From assembly GCF_000498755.1 (NCBI RefSeq), contig NZ_AXUS01000014.1, positions 1-64,000 on the forward strand: 64,000 nucleotides of DNA. Reading direction: 5' to 3'. The translations under genes and the position numbers were made by a program. How positions within the stretch are numbered: the first letter of the stretch is position 1; the number at the start of each line of letters is the position of its first letter. Source of the stretch: Clostridioides mangenotii TR. Lineage in GTDB: Bacteria > Bacillota > Clostridia > Peptostreptococcales > Peptostreptococcaceae. This document shows, one piece after another, positions 57,770 to 64,000 of this stretch. A model generated the notes under the pieces. It ran no database searches. It saw only the letters and a program-made list of their open reading frames with translations, and was not told the DNA's origin.

Positions 57770-58420
57770 TCAAAATAAAATATTAGCTAATTTTTCAACA
57801 CTTTCGGCTATATAATTAGGTTTAGAATCTTCGATCTCATCCAAGTCTCCATAGCCGTACAGCACCCCTATTGAGTCAATTCCAATATTATTTGCACCGA
57901 CAATATCATATTTTCTATCACCCACCATGACGATAGATGTTTTATCAGATTCTAAATAATCATTTATTGCAAATCTTATTACCTCTTCTTTGTCAGATCT
58001 TGTACCATCCAAGTTACTTCCTACTATATTGTCAAAATACTTATATATGCTGAAATTATGCAATATTTTTTCTGCGAATACAGTTGGTTTTGAAGTTGCT
58101 AAAACTATTTTTTTATCATTAACATGTAGTTCTCTGATTAAAGCTTCAATTCCTGGGTATATTTTATTTTCATATAAACCCTTTTCTTTAAAGTACTCTC
58201 TAAATTTTTCAACAGCTTTGATAACTTTTTCATCATCAAATCCATACTCTGATTTAAAAGTATCGTGAAGTGGTGGACCTATAAATTTAACTAAGTTTTT
58301 CCTATCTTCTTCGATTCCAAAGCTTTTTAGTGAGTATTGAATTGATTTTGTAATACCTTCTTTAGGATCTGTTAAAGTTCCATCTAGATCAAATAAAATT
58401 ATATCGAATTTTGTTTTGAT
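57770..58420 (-). CDS. HAD-family phosphatase, phosphoglycolate-phosphatase-like
   Basis: This HAD hydrolase of about 216 residues has the nucleophile motif ILFDLDGTLTD (Asp at the first D), a cap domain (FIGPPLHDTF), motif II LATSKPT, and motif IV MVGDRKYDIVGA. It resembles Gph/PgmB-type small phosphatases. Start is a problem: GAGGAGGAG is followed by ATT ATT ATC AAA ACA AAA, so the normal start position holds ATC (58418-58420) where relatives have ATG. An in-frame ATG exists at 58474, 18 codons earlier, without a ribosome site. I give the likely initiation site as 58420, but the longer form cannot be excluded. Confidence 0.85.
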   Translation of the reverse strand: MKTKFDIILFDLDGTLTDPKEGITKSIQYSLKSFGIEEDRKNLVKFIGPPLHDTFKSEYGFDDEKVIKAVEKFREYFKEKGLYENKIYPGIEALIRELHVNDKKIVLATSKPTVFAEKILHNFSIYKYFDNIVGSNLDGTRSDKEEVIRFAINDYLESDKTSIVMVGDRKYDIVGANNIGIDSIGVLYGYGDLDEIEDSKPNYIAESVEKLANILF

Positions 58421-58699
58421 AATAATCTCCTCCTCAAGTAAAAATTGTATGTAGGGTAGCACAAATAAAGGCACAAATAAAGATTTTTTTATTTTTTATT
58501 AAATTTGTTAATCATACATTATACATGATTATTGTGAAATATACTCGTTTTATTGTTCAATGATGTATTTCATCACATATCCTTCCATTCATACCAAAAG
58601 TATTATATAATTAAACTAATTAGGGGATATATATATAATTGTATACAAAAAAACACATTAGTTAACTATCTAATGTACTTAGAAAGGATTTGTAGAGAT

Positions 58700-59440
58700 A
58701 TGCTAGAAGTTTTTTTATGTGATGATACCAAAAGTATTGTTGAAAAATATAAAAATATCTTATTAAATATTTCTAAAGAAAAGGATATCAAGTTAAATAT
58801 TACTACTTTTAGTAGTGCAGAACAACTTTTATTCGATTTAGAAGGTAAAGATTGTTATGCAGACATAATTTTTTTAGATATCTTAATGGGAAAAATGAAT
58901 GGGATAGAGCTAGCAAAAGTTTTACGCTCTAGGGGTTGCAAATCTGAGATTATATTTCTAACTACAAGTGTAGAGTATGTCTTTGATTCATTTGATACGC
59001 TTCCTTTTAACTATATTGTTAAGGATAAGGTGACACCAGGAAAATTTGAAGAGGTATTTTTAAAAGCTGCTGCTACTATAGACAGCAAGAAAACAGACAT
59101 ATTTGTATGTGGGTCTGGATCTGTGGTTAAAAAGATTCCACTCGATGATATTCTATTTTTCGAAGTAAGGAATCGTATTACAACTGTATACTATGGTGAT
59201 TCTTTTTTCAATTTTTATTCCTCGATGGATAAAATAGAGTCTTCTCTAGAAGAAAAACACTTTGTAAGAACACATAGATCTTTCTTAGTTAACCTTAAAA
59301 ATATTGATAAGATAGAGAAAAACAATATATTTATGTCAAATGGAGATTCTGTTCCATTGAGTCTTTCAAATGCAAAAAATGTAAAAAATATTTTTTCAAA
59401 ATACTTAACTGAATCTATGTATAAAATAACAAACAGATAA
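58700..59440 (+). CDS. LytTR-type response regulator, orphan
   Basis: This 246-residue protein has a receiver domain (about 1-120, EVFLCDDTKS with the acidic pair, IIFLDILMGKMNG with the phospho-Asp, and IVKDKV) and a LytTR DNA-binding domain (about 140-240, VCGSGSVVKKIPLDDI, THRSFLVNL). No histidine kinase is in the window next to it. AgrA/VirR-like regulators control secreted or surface factors. The start is ATG 58700 with AAAGGA 11 bases before; the frame is open to 58553. The target is unknown. Confidence 0.85.
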   Translation: MLEVFLCDDTKSIVEKYKNILLNISKEKDIKLNITTFSSAEQLLFDLEGKDCYADIIFLDILMGKMNGIELAKVLRSRGCKSEIIFLTTSVEYVFDSFDTLPFNYIVKDKVTPGKFEEVFLKAAATIDSKKTDIFVCGSGSVVKKIPLDDILFFEVRNRITTVYYGDSFFNFYSSMDKIESSLEEKHFVRTHRSFLVNLKNIDKIEKNNIFMSNGDSVPLSLSNAKNVKNIFSKYLTESMYKITNR

Positions 59441-59468
59441 AACGGTATACCGTTTCATCTGTTTTATT
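59431..59468. terminator. convergent terminator between LytTR gene and ferredoxin
   Basis: Outer arms AAACAGAT and ATCTGTTT enclose a perfect 16-bp palindrome (AAACGGTATACCGTTT, 59440-59455). T-runs lie on either side. It serves two convergent genes. Confidence 0.7.
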
Positions 59469-59511
59469 TAGTATTCAATCTATTTATTTTTTGTAGTTAA
59501 TTATTTAATGA

Positions 59512-59700
59512 TTATTCTACAGTTATAGCTGAAACTGGACATCCCTCTTCAGCGTCTTTAGCACACTCTTCAAACTCTGCTGGTATTTCACCTTCAATTG
59601 CTTGAGAATGACCTTCATCACTCATACTAAATACATCTGGACATGTTCCTATACATGCTCCACAAGCTATACATACATCTGGGTCTACTACTGCTTTCAT
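59512..59700 (-). CDS. [4Fe-4S] ferredoxin
   Basis: This 62-residue electron carrier has Cys in the pattern CIACGACIGTCP (positions 10, 13, 16 and 20), then one Cys in ECAKDAE and one in EGCPVSAI. This is the single-cluster clostridial type with the second site reduced. A conserved acidic surface suits binding to partner enzymes. GGAGG 8 bases before ATG 59700 sets the start. Confidence 0.92.
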   Translation of the reverse strand: MKAVVDPDVCIACGACIGTCPDVFSMSDEGHSQAIEGEIPAEFEECAKDAEEGCPVSAITVE

Positions 59701-60287
59701 AATTAATACCTCCATAAATTTCATATTTATCTCTATTATACCTGAAGTTTGATATTTTAAACAATTATTTTTTCGGAAATCTAGTTATACTTTTCATTAA
59801 ATTATATACTGCATTCAATATATTGCAGTTCATTTAAATACAATTTTAAAATTTATATTTAAATGAATTTATATCTGTCTTTTTATAATTAACAATTGAA
59901 AGTTTAAGGAGGATATCGCAAAACAATTTAAAAATTGCCTTTGAGATATCCTCCTCTTGATTTTCCAGTTTAAATTTTGCTTGCCTAACTATTACTTTCT
60001 AATGTCTCCTATGTTTATCCTTCTTTTTTCGTTATTTTAATTAAAAAACTTTTTCTTTCTCTTCTTGCTTATTAATTTTTTTGCCTTGTTGTCTATCTTG
60101 TCTTAAATACGTCTATTTCATCATAATACATTAACATTCTATTGACACTTGAGCCAGTTTTGAAAACTCACCTATTTTAAACATAATAGTCCTCCAATAT
60201 ATAGCGTTATATTTAGTAAAGTTAAGATTATTTTATACTTCAATAGATTAAACTAAGAGTTATCTTTTACAAAATCAACCTCTATTC
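59701..60287. other. 587-base gap with an unexplained hairpin
   Basis: A/T-rich with no coding signal. AGGAGGATATC (59907-59917) and GATATCCTCCT (59945-59955) pair perfectly, with an inner CAATTT/AAATTG stem. It has no T-run and no gene ending at it. A ribosome-site-like AAGGAGG lies inside the arm, but no ORF follows. Confidence 0.45.
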
Positions 60288-60296
60288 TGGTATAAT
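60288..60296 (+). promoter_or_regulatory. extended -10 promoter of rubredoxin fusion gene
   Basis: TGGTATAAT at 60288-60296 with a possible -35 TTTACA near 60265-60270. The start codon lies about 28 bases on, so the leader is short. Confidence 0.5.
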
Positions 60297-60323
60297 TAAA
60301 TTAAAATGATAGAAGGGAATGAT

Positions 60324-61757
60324 ATGATGTACAAATGTTCAATATGTGGTTATATCTATGATGAAAAAGAACAAGGAAAATTATTTTCAGACTTATCAGA
60401 CGACTGGAAGTGCCCAGTATGCACCGGACCTAAGTTTTTATTTGAGGAAGTTGAGGGAAACAACAACAGTAATCAAGAACCTAATAAATCCAAATCGACT
60501 GATAATTCTATTAAAAATGAAGGTTCTGAATCCCTAGACTATCTAGGAGAATTCACTAGAGCCAATGACGATGTCGAAAAACACATGGATATAATTCACG
60601 AAATGGCCAAAACTGGTGCTCCAGTTATAGCTCCTATGAAGACGCAATTACCTATAATCTCTTGGGATGATATCCTTATCCTAGGGGCACAGCTGAATCC
60701 TTTTCCGCTTAATGAGCACGATGAGGTAAAAACACAGACTACTATCGGTAAAAAAGCAAGAAAACCAATGGTTATAGAAAGTCCTGTATACGTTACACAT
60801 ATGTCCTTTGGGGCATTATCTAAAGAATTAAAAATTTCTCTAGCACGAGGAGCTGCAGCAAACAAAACGGCTATGTGTAGTGGTGAAGGAGGAATTCTTC
60901 CTGAAGAGATGCAAGAATCGTACAAATATATATTTGAATATGTACCAAACAAGTACAGTGTTACAGATGAAAATCTAAAAAATTCGGATGCAATAGAAAT
61001 TAAAATCGGGCAGGGAACAAAGCCTGGTATGGGAGGTCACCTTCCAGCGGAGAAAGTCACTGAAGAAATCTCAAAAGTAAGAAATAAACCTTTGGGCCAT
61101 GATATAATAAGTCCTTCTAAATTTGAAGAGGTAAATTCAAAAGAAGATCTTAAAGGGATGGTCGACATGCTTAGAGAAAGATCTGATGGCCGTCCTATAG
61201 GCATAAAAATTGCGGCTGGTCATATAGAGAAAGATCTAGATTTTATAGCTTATGCAAATCCAGATTTTATAACTATAGATGGACGTGGTGGAGCTACAGG
61301 AGCAAGTCCAAAACTGTTAAAAGATGCCACTACTATTCCAACGCTATTTGCACTTCACAGAGCTAGAAAATACTTAGATAAAAACAATTTAGATATAGAT
61401 TTAGTTATGACTGGTGGATTAAGAGTTGCCTCTGATTTCGCAAAAGCCATAGCTATGGGAGCAGATGCAGTTGCTATCGGAAGCGCTGCAATGATGGCCG
61501 CAGCTTGCCAACAATACCGTATTTGTGGAAGTGGTAAATGTCCAGTTGGTTGTGCTACTCAAGATGAAGAACTCAGAAAAAGACTCGATGTGGATAAGAG
61601 TGCAAAGAGAGTATTTAACTATTTACATGCGAGCTTAGAAGATCTAAAATCCTTTGCAAGAATTACTGGTCACGAGAATATCCACGATCTTAGCATTAGC
61701 GATCTGTGCACTGCTAACTCTGAGATATCCGACCATACAGATATTCCTCACGTTTAG
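60324..61757 (+). CDS. rubredoxin-glutamate synthase (FMN domain) fusion
   Basis: This 477-residue protein has an N-terminal rubredoxin-like domain with Cys pairs (KCSICGYIYDE at 4-14 and WKCPVCTGPK at 35-44) and an Asn/Ser-rich linker (about 50-72). The glutamate-synthase-type FMN barrel follows (about 80-470: SFGALSKELKISLARGA, GEGGILPEEM, IGQGTKPGMGGHLP, DGRGGATGASP). A Cys cluster CGSGKCPVGCATQ near 398-410 would hold an iron-sulfur centre. There is no glutaminase domain and no NADPH subunit, so the rubredoxin part probably delivers electrons. The reaction may be ammonia-linked glutamate synthesis or another 2-oxo-acid or alpha-hydroxy acid reaction; it is not proven. Confidence 0.88.
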   Translation: MMYKCSICGYIYDEKEQGKLFSDLSDDWKCPVCTGPKFLFEEVEGNNNSNQEPNKSKSTDNSIKNEGSESLDYLGEFTRANDDVEKHMDIIHEMAKTGAPVIAPMKTQLPIISWDDILILGAQLNPFPLNEHDEVKTQTTIGKKARKPMVIESPVYVTHMSFGALSKELKISLARGAAANKTAMCSGEGGILPEEMQESYKYIFEYVPNKYSVTDENLKNSDAIEIKIGQGTKPGMGGHLPAEKVTEEISKVRNKPLGHDIISPSKFEEVNSKEDLKGMVDMLRERSDGRPIGIKIAAGHIEKDLDFIAYANPDFITIDGRGGATGASPKLLKDATTIPTLFALHRARKYLDKNNLDIDLVMTGGLRVASDFAKAIAMGADAVAIGSAAMMAAACQQYRICGSGKCPVGCATQDEELRKRLDVDKSAKRVFNYLHASLEDLKSFARITGHENIHDLSISDLCTANSEISDHTDIPHV

Positions 61758-61775
61758 AAATTAGGTTAAATTAAT

Positions 61776-61839
61776 AGTAAAAGAAGCCTCACCAAAAGTT
61801 TTAGATATCTTACAAAACTTTGACGAGGCTTCTTTTACT
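61776..61839. terminator. strong convergent terminator after rubredoxin fusion
   Basis: AGTAAAAGAAGCCTC and GAGGCTTCTTTTACT form a 15-bp perfect stem, with an inner AAAGTTTT/AAAACTTT stem. Confidence 0.8.
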
Positions 61840-61844
61840 TCTTT

Positions 61845-62156
61845 CTATAATCCGTACTCTTTAACTAAATTTGAAAAATGGTGTCCATATATACTATTAG
61901 CTTTTGTATCACACACAAGTACTAAATAAAAATTCTTCTTTATTGGAAACATTATATGAATGTATGATTTATCTACATTTTCATATAGATGCTCAATATA
62001 AGTATTTTCGTATTCACTTTCTTTTATATACTTATCTATAAATAATTGAAACATATACTCATCGATATCGCTTAAAATTCCATCGTCTAAAGTTTCAATT
62101 TCATTCATAGGCCTAACAAACGTTGCTCTAAACTCTTCACTAGTCAATTTTTTCAT
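61845..62156 (-). CDS. hypothetical protein, about 103 aa
   Basis: I do not recognise this gene. The polar, acidic protein of about 103 residues has several Glu/Tyr-rich segments (IDEYMFQLFIDKYIKESEY) and a short strand-like C-terminal half (HIMFPIKKNFYLVLVCD). There is no membrane helix or known motif. ATG 62156 is the likely start with AAGGA 12 bases before; a TTG at 62168 is also open. It lies 50 bases downstream of the XRE-cupin gene on the same strand and may be co-transcribed. Confidence 0.55.
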   Translation of the reverse strand: MKKLTSEEFRATFVRPMNEIETLDDGILSDIDEYMFQLFIDKYIKESEYENTYIEHLYENVDKSYIHIMFPIKKNFYLVLVCDTKANSIYGHHFSNLVKEYGL

Positions 62157-62205
62157 TGTCTTTATCAATCCTTATCTTAAAATATTTTTAATACTATATT
62201 TCTTT

Positions 62206-62757
62206 TTAACTATAAACTATAATATTGTGGAATGTACACTTTAGATACCCAAAGTTTTCATAGGTATGTTCAACATTTGCAGTGAATCTTATGCAACATC
62301 CCTTCTCTAAAACAACTTCTTTATCGTATAAAGTCATTTTTAAAGCACCCTCTGTCACTAATATATACTCCTCTACCCCATCGTCGTGCTTAGGAGATTT
62401 ATGCGTACAATCTTTATCTAAATCAATAACAAGTATTTCAAAATTCTTTTTACTATCGTATGGAAATACTGGATAAATCCTCATTTTATCACTATTTTCA
62501 GATATATAACTTATTTTACTTGCATCTACAATCTCATAATCACAAATCTGCTTTTCTATAAATGAGGAAAAAGGGACTTTTAAACCAGTAGATATCTTCC
62601 AAAGTGTAGATACTGTTGGGTTTGTTTTGCCGTTTTCTATTTGTCCCAGCATAGATTTACTTACACCTGTTAAGTTTGATACTTCATCTAGACTCATTTT
62701 TTTATTGCTTCGTATTCTATTTAAGTTCTCACCAATAACCATATTTAAATCTTCCAA
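62206..62757 (-). CDS. XRE-cupin transcriptional regulator
   Basis: The about 183-residue protein has an N-terminal helix-turn-helix (NLNRIRSNKKMSLDEVSNLTG and SKSMLGQIENGKTNPTVSTL, about 11-51) and a C-terminal cupin domain (about 100-178, HDDGVEEYILVTEGALKM, then CIRFTANVEHTYENFG). Such regulators often sense amino acids or small metabolites and control a neighbouring exporter. TTG 62757 fits GAGG best; a GTG at 62769 is next to it. It is divergent from a DMT transporter with two direct repeats between them. Confidence 0.9.
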   Translation of the reverse strand: MEDLNMVIGENLNRIRSNKKMSLDEVSNLTGVSKSMLGQIENGKTNPTVSTLWKISTGLKVPFSSFIEKQICDYEIVDASKISYISENSDKMRIYPVFPYDSKKNFEILVIDLDKDCTHKSPKHDDGVEEYILVTEGALKMTLYDKEVVLEKGCCIRFTANVEHTYENFGYLKCTFHNIIVYS

Positions 62758-62781
62758 GCTATATTTCACCTCTTTGTATAG

Positions 62782-62814
62782 TATATTGCATAATTATATC
62801 ATATATTGTATTAT
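62782..62814. promoter_or_regulatory. two 13-bp direct repeats between XRE-cupin and DMT genes
   Basis: TATATTGCATAAT (62782-62794) and TATATTGTATTAT (62802-62814), 20 bases apart, i.e. two helical turns. A TGATATAAT-type extended -10 on the minus strand lies between them, so an XRE dimer could control both genes. Confidence 0.45.
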
Positions 62815-62882
62815 ATTACTTGTGACCAAATTACAGCTATTAATTTTAAGCCATATATCATATTATAACAGGAGGACATTAA

Positions 62883-63833
62883 ATGAAAAAGGCACTATTT
62901 TATGGTATAGCATCATCCTTGTTTTTTGCATTTACTTTTGTGCTAAATAGAAGCATGAATCTTTCAGGTGGAAACTGGATGTGGAGCGCATCTCTTAGAT
63001 ATATTTTTATGCTTCCACTCTTATACATAATGCTTTTAAATAACAGAGGGATTAAAAATGTATTAAAATCGATAAAGAGCACCCCGAGACCATGGATAAT
63101 ATGGAGTACAATTGGTTTTGGACTTTTTTATGCACCTTTAACTTTCGCTTCTGATTATGGGCAGTCATGGTTAGTTGCAGGATGTTGGCAGCTGACTATA
63201 GTTGCAGGTATCTTACTAACGCCTATGTTTGGAGAAAAAATTCCTCTAAAAGGTCTAGCAATGTCATTTGTAATACTAGCAGGTGTATTTTTAATACAAT
63301 ATGAGCAAGCATCTGATGTAGATATTAAACAAATATTTTCGACTATAATACCAATAGTAATTGCGGCTTTTGCTTACCCACTGGGAAATAGAAAAATGAT
63401 GCAGATCTGCAAAAACGATCTAACCACTACTGAAAGAGTATTTGGAATGACACTGTGCAGTATGCCATTTTGGATTGTACTTGCATGTTTTGCACTAGAT
63501 AAAAGTGGACTTCCTAGCATCAACCAAGTTTCACAATCTTTTGTTATCGCTATATTCTCTGGCCTTATAGCTACAATACTGTTTTTTAAAGCAACGGAAC
63601 TCGTTAAAGACAACGCTCACCAACTTGCAATAATTGAGGCAACTCAATCAGGAGAAGTTGTATTCACTCTACTAGGAGAGGTTTTGATACTCGGAGGAAT
63701 TTTACCTGCCTTAAAAGGATTTGCAGGTCTAGCTTTAATCATAGTAGGAATGATATTGAACAGCTTGGTAGCTTCTAACTCAAATAAAGATGTTTTAGCA
63801 GATATTGAATCTCAAAACAGTGCTACAGCTTAA
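62883..63833 (+). CDS. EmrE/DMT-type multidrug or metabolite exporter
   Basis: This 316-residue membrane protein has ten helices in two halves, starting with ALFYGIASSLFFAFTFVLNR and WMWSASLRYIFMLPLLYIML. GCWQLTIVAGILLTPMFGE and ATELVKDNAHQLAIIEATQ are in the second part. It fits the larger 'multidrug resistance efflux transporter' group of the drug/metabolite superfamily. The substrate is unknown. AGGAGG precedes the ATG. The divergent XRE-cupin gene is the likely regulator. Confidence 0.9.
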   Translation: MKKALFYGIASSLFFAFTFVLNRSMNLSGGNWMWSASLRYIFMLPLLYIMLLNNRGIKNVLKSIKSTPRPWIIWSTIGFGLFYAPLTFASDYGQSWLVAGCWQLTIVAGILLTPMFGEKIPLKGLAMSFVILAGVFLIQYEQASDVDIKQIFSTIIPIVIAAFAYPLGNRKMMQICKNDLTTTERVFGMTLCSMPFWIVLACFALDKSGLPSINQVSQSFVIAIFSGLIATILFFKATELVKDNAHQLAIIEATQSGEVVFTLLGEVLILGGILPALKGFAGLALIIVGMILNSLVASNSNKDVLADIESQNSATA

Positions 63834-63892
63834 ATACTCTATTTTTATATATGAGATATTTAAAGATATTGATTTCTAAATGCAGAATATAA

Positions 63893-63945
63893 AATAAGAT
63901 GCCCATGATCGGATATTGTATCCAATTCTAGGCATCTTATTTTTA
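63893..63945 (+). terminator. terminator of DMT exporter gene
   Basis: AATAAGATGCC and GGCATCTTATT form an 11-bp stem with an inner GGATA/TATCC pair, followed by a T-run. Confidence 0.8.
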
Positions 63946-64000
63946 ATTTACAAATCAAGAACTCAATTATAAGCAAACTATTAAAGTTATTTTGTATCTC

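Overview
The window looks like a low-GC, endospore-forming Clostridia chromosome, most likely family Peptostreptococcaceae. The partial 16S rRNA 5' end has the stretch around position 30 that I associate with that family. Spore genes spoIIR, yabG and sipL are present, and veg-yabG-sipL-ispE lie together as in Clostridioides-type genomes. The family call rests on memory of 16S and synteny, not on a search. Most genes are on the minus strand.

Region by region. 1-360: 5' end of a 16S rRNA gene and its promoter. 470-5760: a small membrane peptide, then lysS, greA, dusB, coaX and a pantothenate-type ECF transporter (panT). 5.9-13.7 kb: P1 peptidase, birA, ftsH, tilS, a DUF1934 protein, murI and spoIIR. 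13.9-20.3 kb: two tandem M20 amidohydrolases, an MFS transporter, a PucR regulator and a GntR regulator. 20.3-25.9 kb: ispE, sipL, veg, yabG, an M19 dipeptidase and a YaiI/YqxD protein. 26-34.8 kb: SEC-C protein, UPF0489-like protein, MFS transporter, methionine gamma-lyase family enzyme behind a MerR-type promoter, beta-propeller protein, MerR regulator, RluA-type pseudouridine synthase, rRNA methyltransferase and a DUF3298 protein. 35-40.5 kb: pyrF-carA-carB behind a PyrR attenuator leader. 40.7-44.3 kb: a MarR-type regulator and a compact operon of AhpD-like protein, lipoyl-domain dihydrolipoamide dehydrogenase and lipoate-protein ligase. 44.5-45.9 kb: a GyrI-like pseudogene and a nitroreductase. 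45.92-52.04 kb: a probable decayed integrative element with a tyrosine integrase, two XRE regulators, a broken ImmA peptidase, an AraC regulator and a ferritin-like protein. 52-64 kb: M29 aminopeptidase, RarD, split B12-dependent methionine synthase, HAD phosphatase, LytTR response regulator, ferredoxin, rubredoxin-glutamate-synthase-like fusion, XRE-cupin regulator and a DMT transporter.

The most interesting unit is the AhpD-like / lipoyl-Lpd / LplA operon. It carries every part needed for a self-contained lipoamide-driven thiol or peroxide reductase: CxxC protein, lipoyl carrier fused to its reductase, and the ligase that loads the lipoyl group. Its sigma-A promoter lies inside a 45-bp palindrome next to a MarR gene. 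Second is the integrative element, with a 13-bp flanking direct repeat and clustered ATGTCAG integrase arm-type sites at both ends. Third is a MerR-style promoter (19-bp spacer filled by a palindrome) ahead of the methionine gamma-lyase gene.

A caution on quality: six single-base losses, nearly all in homopolymers, break five otherwise intact genes (dusB, two MFS transporters, the UPF0489-like gene, metH). This looks more like systematic indel error in the assembly than real gene death. By contrast, the ImmA and GyrI-like remnants carry in-frame stops and look truly decayed.
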